6,817 nt of DNA from NCBI GenBank assembly GCA_900556575.1, contig USPO01000080.1, forward strand, positions 1 to 6,817, in the 5' to 3' direction. A program made the translations under genes and the position numbers. This DNA comes from an uncultured Eubacteriales bacterium. GTDB taxonomy: Bacteria > Bacillota > Clostridia > UBA1381. The notes under the pieces are model-generated. The model had not been told where the DNA came from, did not search any database, and worked only from the letters and a program-made list of their open reading frames with translations. Shown here piece after piece: positions 3,743 through 6,817 of the stretch (positions are counted from its first letter, which is position 1; every line of letters starts with the position of its first letter).

Positions 3743-6700
3743 ATGCCTTTAGATAAATCGATAAAAAAAGTTTTGGTAATCGGCTCAGGCCCTATCGTTA
3801 TAGGACAGGCTGCCGAATTTGACTATTCCGGTACACAGGCGTGTCAGGCAATTAAGGAAGAAGGAATTGAAGTTGTATTGGTAAACTCAAATCCGGCTAC
3901 AATCATGACCGACCCCGGAATGGCTTCACAGACATATATTGAACCGCTCACAGCTGAGCATATAGAAAAAATAATCGCAAGAGAGCGTCCGGACTCGGTA
4001 ATTGCCGGAATGGGCGGTCAGACAGGTCTTAACCTTTGCTGCGAAATGTACGACAAGGGTATATTTGACAAGTACGATGTAAGAGTAATCGGTACATCAA
4101 TCGAGTCAATTAAAGAGGGCGAGGACAGAGATTCCTTCAAAAAGCTCATGGAGCGTACAAATCAGCCGGTAGCCCCGTCAGAAATCGTTACTGATTTGCA
4201 GACAGGTCTTGACTGGGCAAAAGCAACAGGCTATCCGGTAATCGTTCGTCCTGCATATACCCTCGGCGGAACAGGCGGCGGTATTGCAGAAACTCCGGAG
4301 GAACTTGAAAAAATTCTTTCGCAGGGACTTCACCTTTCAAGAGTAGGTCAGGTTCTTCTTGAAAAGTCTATCAAGGGCTGGAAAGAAATTGAGTTCGAGG
4401 TTATGCGTGACGGTGCCGGCAACTGTATCACTATTTGTCCGATGGAAAACGTTGACCCGGTCGGTGTACACACAGGCGACTCAATCGTTGTTGCTCCTAC
4501 ATTGACCTTAGCCGACAAGGAATTCCAAATGCTCCGTAAGGCTGCAATTGATATTATCAACTCAATTGAAATCAAGGGCGGCTGCAACGTTCAGTTTGCA
4601 CTTGATCCGGAAAGCTTCAATTATGCGGTAATCGAAATCAATCCGAGAGTTTCACGTTCATCGGCACTTGCATCAAAAGCAACGGGCTATCCGATTGCCA
4701 AGATTGCGGCTAAGATTGCACTCGGCTACAACCTTGATGAAATCAAGAATGCCGTTACAGGTCAGACATATGCATGCTTCGAGCCTACAATCGACTACGT
4801 TGTAACAAAAATCCCGAAGTGGCCGTTTGATAAATTCTTCGGTGCAAGAAGAACACTCGGTACAAAGATGATGGCAACCGGTGAAATAATGGCAATTGGC
4901 AACAGCTTTGAGTCATCACTCTTAAAAGGTATACGCTCACTCGAAATCAAGCAGTTCACACTTGAAAGAGAGTCATCAAAGAAGCGTTCGACAAAGGAAT
5001 TGAGAAAGAGAGTTCAAATTCCTGACGATGAAAGATTATTTGACCTTGCGGAATTGATCCGCCGCAACTACAATATGAATCACATTGCCGAAATTACAGG
5101 CATGATTCCGTTCTTCTTAAAGAAAATCAAGAACATAGTAGATGCAGAGGAAGCTTTAAAGAAGTGCAAGCTTGAAGATTTAAGCTATGATGAATTAAAG
5201 CACTACAAGAAGATGGGCTTTGCTGATGAGGGTATCGCTCAGCTTACAGGTTCAACAGCCGCTGAAGTTTATGCTAAGAGAATAGAGCTTGGTATTACTC
5301 CGGTTTACAAGATGGTTGATACATGTGCAGGCGAGTTTGAGGCTGTTTCTCCGTACTATTACTCAACCTATGATGAGGTTACAGAATCACATCCTTCGGA
5401 TAACAAGAAAGTTATCGTTATTGGTTCCGGTCCTATCAGAATAGGTCAGGGTATCGAATTTGACTACTGTTCTGTTCACTGTGTAAAGTCACTTCGCAAG
5501 GCAGGAATTGAAACAATTATAATAAATAACAATCCGGAAACAGTATCGACAGACTTCGATACATCAGATAAGCTTTACTTTGAGCCGCTTACAGAAGAGG
5601 ATGTATACAACATCATCACTCTTGAAAAGCCGATTGGCGTAGTACTCCAGTTTGGAGGTCAGACAGCTATTAAGCTTGCAAACTTCCTCGATAAGATGGG
5701 TGTTCCGGTATTGGGTACTCAGCCGAAATATATTGATGAGGCAGAGGACAGAGAAAAGTTTGATGAAATGCTCGAAAAGCTTAACATCAAGAGACCTAAG
5801 GGCAAGGCTGTATGGAGTGTTAAGGAAGGTATTGAAGAAGCATCAAAGCTTGAATATCCGCTTCTCGTTCGTCCGTCATACGTTCTCGGCGGTCAGGGCA
5901 TGGAGATTACTCGAAATGAGCTTGATCTCGTAAGATACCTTACAGATGCATTCCAAAAGGACAAGGAAAATCCGGTACTTATCGACCGTTATCTCGGAGG
6001 ACGTGAAATTGAAGTTGACGCTATATGCGACGGAACAGATGTGCTTATTCCGGGTATCATGGAGCATCTTGAAAGAGCCGGTATCCACAGCGGTGACTCA
6101 ATCTCAATATATCCGCCGCAGCATATTCCGGAGCATATTATAGAGAAGATTAAGGACGTTACTTACAGAATTGCAATTGAATTAAAGGTTATCGGTATGA
6201 TTAACATCCAGTTCATTGAATTCAAGAACGACCTTTACATCATAGAAGTAAACCCACGTTCGTCAAGAACAGTTCCGTATATCACAAAGGTTACAACTGT
6301 TCCTGTAATCGACATTGCAACAAGAATTATGCTCGGTCACAGCTTAAAGGAACAGGGCTACTCAACAGGTATAGCACCGGTTACAGATACCGTTGCAATC
6401 AAGGTTCCGGTATTCTCAACAGAAAAGCTTCCGCAGGTTGAGGTTATGTTAGGACCTGAAATGCGTTCAACAGGTGAGGTTTTGGGTGTAGGTCATGACT
6501 TCACAGAAGCAATGTATAAGGGCTTTACAGCTGCTCATACAACAATTCCGAAAGCCGGCTCAACCGTACTTGCTACAATCAGAGACCTTGACAAGGAAGA
6601 ATTCCTTCCGCTTGCAAAGCGCTTATATGCATGCGGAATCAAGTTCATTGCAACACAGGGTACATCTGACTTCCTCAATGAAAACGGAATTGAGTGTACA

Positions 6701-6817
6701 TCAGTAAAGAAGATTGCTGACGGAGTTCCGAACATCCTTGATGTAATCAGAAGCGGAATTGTTGACCTTATCGTTGATATTCCGGTTAAGGGCAATGACG
6801 TTAATTCGGACGGTTTC
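3743..6817 (+). CDS. carB: Carbamoyl phosphate synthase, large subunit (C-terminus outside window)
   Basis: Makes carbamoyl phosphate from bicarbonate, ammonia from CarA and two ATP. The frame stays open for 1025 codons to the window edge; E. coli CarB has 1073 aa, so about 45 residues are missing. Start ATG at 3743 follows GGAGGG (3729-3734). Two homologous ATP-grasp halves are visible. The first has GSGPIVIGQ at 14-22, R129, R169 in RPAYTLGGTGGG, E215, Q284, E298 and NPRVSRSSALASKATG. The second has GSGPIRIGQGIEFDY from 561, R670, R710 in RPSYVLGGQG, E835 and NPRSSRTVPY. Oligomerisation domain at about 400-550; MGS-type allosteric domain from about 935, with T971, T974 (ATQGT) and K990 matching E. 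coli UMP/IMP-binding T974, T977 and K993, so feedback by UMP is plausible. Cotranscribed with carA. Sometimes named pyrAB. Confidence 0.98.
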   Translation, partial: MPLDKSIKKVLVIGSGPIVIGQAAEFDYSGTQACQAIKEEGIEVVLVNSNPATIMTDPGMASQTYIEPLTAEHIEKIIARERPDSVIAGMGGQTGLNLCCEMYDKGIFDKYDVRVIGTSIESIKEGEDRDSFKKLMERTNQPVAPSEIVTDLQTGLDWAKATGYPVIVRPAYTLGGTGGGIAETPEELEKILSQGLHLSRVGQVLLEKSIKGWKEIEFEVMRDGAGNCITICPMENVDPVGVHTGDSIVVAPTLTLADKEFQMLRKAAIDIINSIEIKGGCNVQFALDPESFNYAVIEINPRVSRSSALASKATGYPIAKIAAKIALGYNLDEIKNAVTGQTYACFEPTIDYVVTKIPKWPFDKFFGARRTLGTKMMATGEIMAIGNSFESSLLKGIRSLEIKQFTLERESSKKRSTKELRKRVQIPDDERLFDLAELIRRNYNMNHIAEITGMIPFFLKKIKNIVDAEEALKKCKLEDLSYDELKHYKKMGFADEGIAQLTGSTAAEVYAKRIELGITPVYKMVDTCAGEFEAVSPYYYSTYDEVTESHPSDNKKVIVIGSGPIRIGQGIEFDYCSVHCVKSLRKAGIETIIINNNPETVSTDFDTSDKLYFEPLTEEDVYNIITLEKPIGVVLQFGGQTAIKLANFLDKMGVPVLGTQPKYIDEAEDREKFDEMLEKLNIKRPKGKAVWSVKEGIEEASKLEYPLLVRPSYVLGGQGMEITRNELDLVRYLTDAFQKDKENPVLIDRYLGGREIEVDAICDGTDVLIPGIMEHLERAGIHSGDSISIYPPQHIPEHIIEKIKDVTYRIAIELKVIGMINIQFIEFKNDLYIIEVNPRSSRTVPYITKVTTVPVIDIATRIMLGHSLKEQGYSTGIAPVTDTVAIKVPVFSTEKLPQVEVMLGPEMRSTGEVLGVGHDFTEAMYKGFTAAHTTIPKAGSTVLATIRDLDKEEFLPLAKRLYACGIKFIATQGTSDFLNENGIECTSVKKIADGVPNILDVIRSGIVDLIVDIPVKGNDVNSDGF

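Noticed and set aside
5652..6143. Plus-strand frames overlapping carB in other phases
   Set aside because: They lie wholly inside the continuous, motif-rich carB frame and have no gene signals of their own.
6780..6817. Apparent truncation of CarB
   Set aside because: The frame is still open at the last base and the MGS domain is intact up to there; the missing C-terminus is only the window edge.

Overview
The window looks like chromosome of a low-to-medium GC Firmicute, most likely a Clostridia/Oscillospiraceae-type gut organism. This rests on strong AGGAG-type ribosome binding sites, sigma-A-like TTGACA-N17-TATAAT promoters, an AT-rich mobile section, and CarA/CarB of ordinary bacterial type. 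The genus is a guess from style, not from a search.

Layout. (1) 1-1446 is the end of an integrative element (prophage or integrative conjugative element). It holds the tail of an unrecognised gene ending in a hairpin, a well-formed promoter embedded in a long inverted repeat, and a complete tyrosine integrase. (2) 1447-1766 has no convincing gene; it contains short direct repeats and nested palindromes just after int, where an attachment site would be expected, and a strong bidirectional terminator. (3) 1767-2183 is a divergent pair of very small genes: on the minus strand a 51-residue protein with three CxxC pairs, on the plus strand a 49-residue ribbon-helix-helix DNA-binding protein. Between them lie back-to-back promoters and a perfect 21-bp palindrome over the expected start of the minus-strand transcript. 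(4) 2184-2674 is the control region of the carbamoyl phosphate synthase operon. It has a hairpin, a near-consensus promoter, an arginine-box-like site, a 40-codon leader ORF whose second half is almost all U-rich codons, a small hairpin, and an intrinsic terminator whose loop holds the leader stop codon. (5) 2675-6817 is carA and carB; carB runs off the right edge.

How they work together. CarA supplies ammonia from glutamine and CarB makes carbamoyl phosphate, the shared precursor of pyrimidines and arginine. The leader has the same order of parts as the E. coli pyrBI attenuator, where UTP is sensed through RNA polymerase pausing in a U-rich tract and a trailing ribosome blocks the terminator. 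Together with the possible ArgR site this would give control by both end products. This leader is the most interesting item in the window; the divergent CxxC/RHH module with its operator is the second. Both readings are inferences from sequence architecture.
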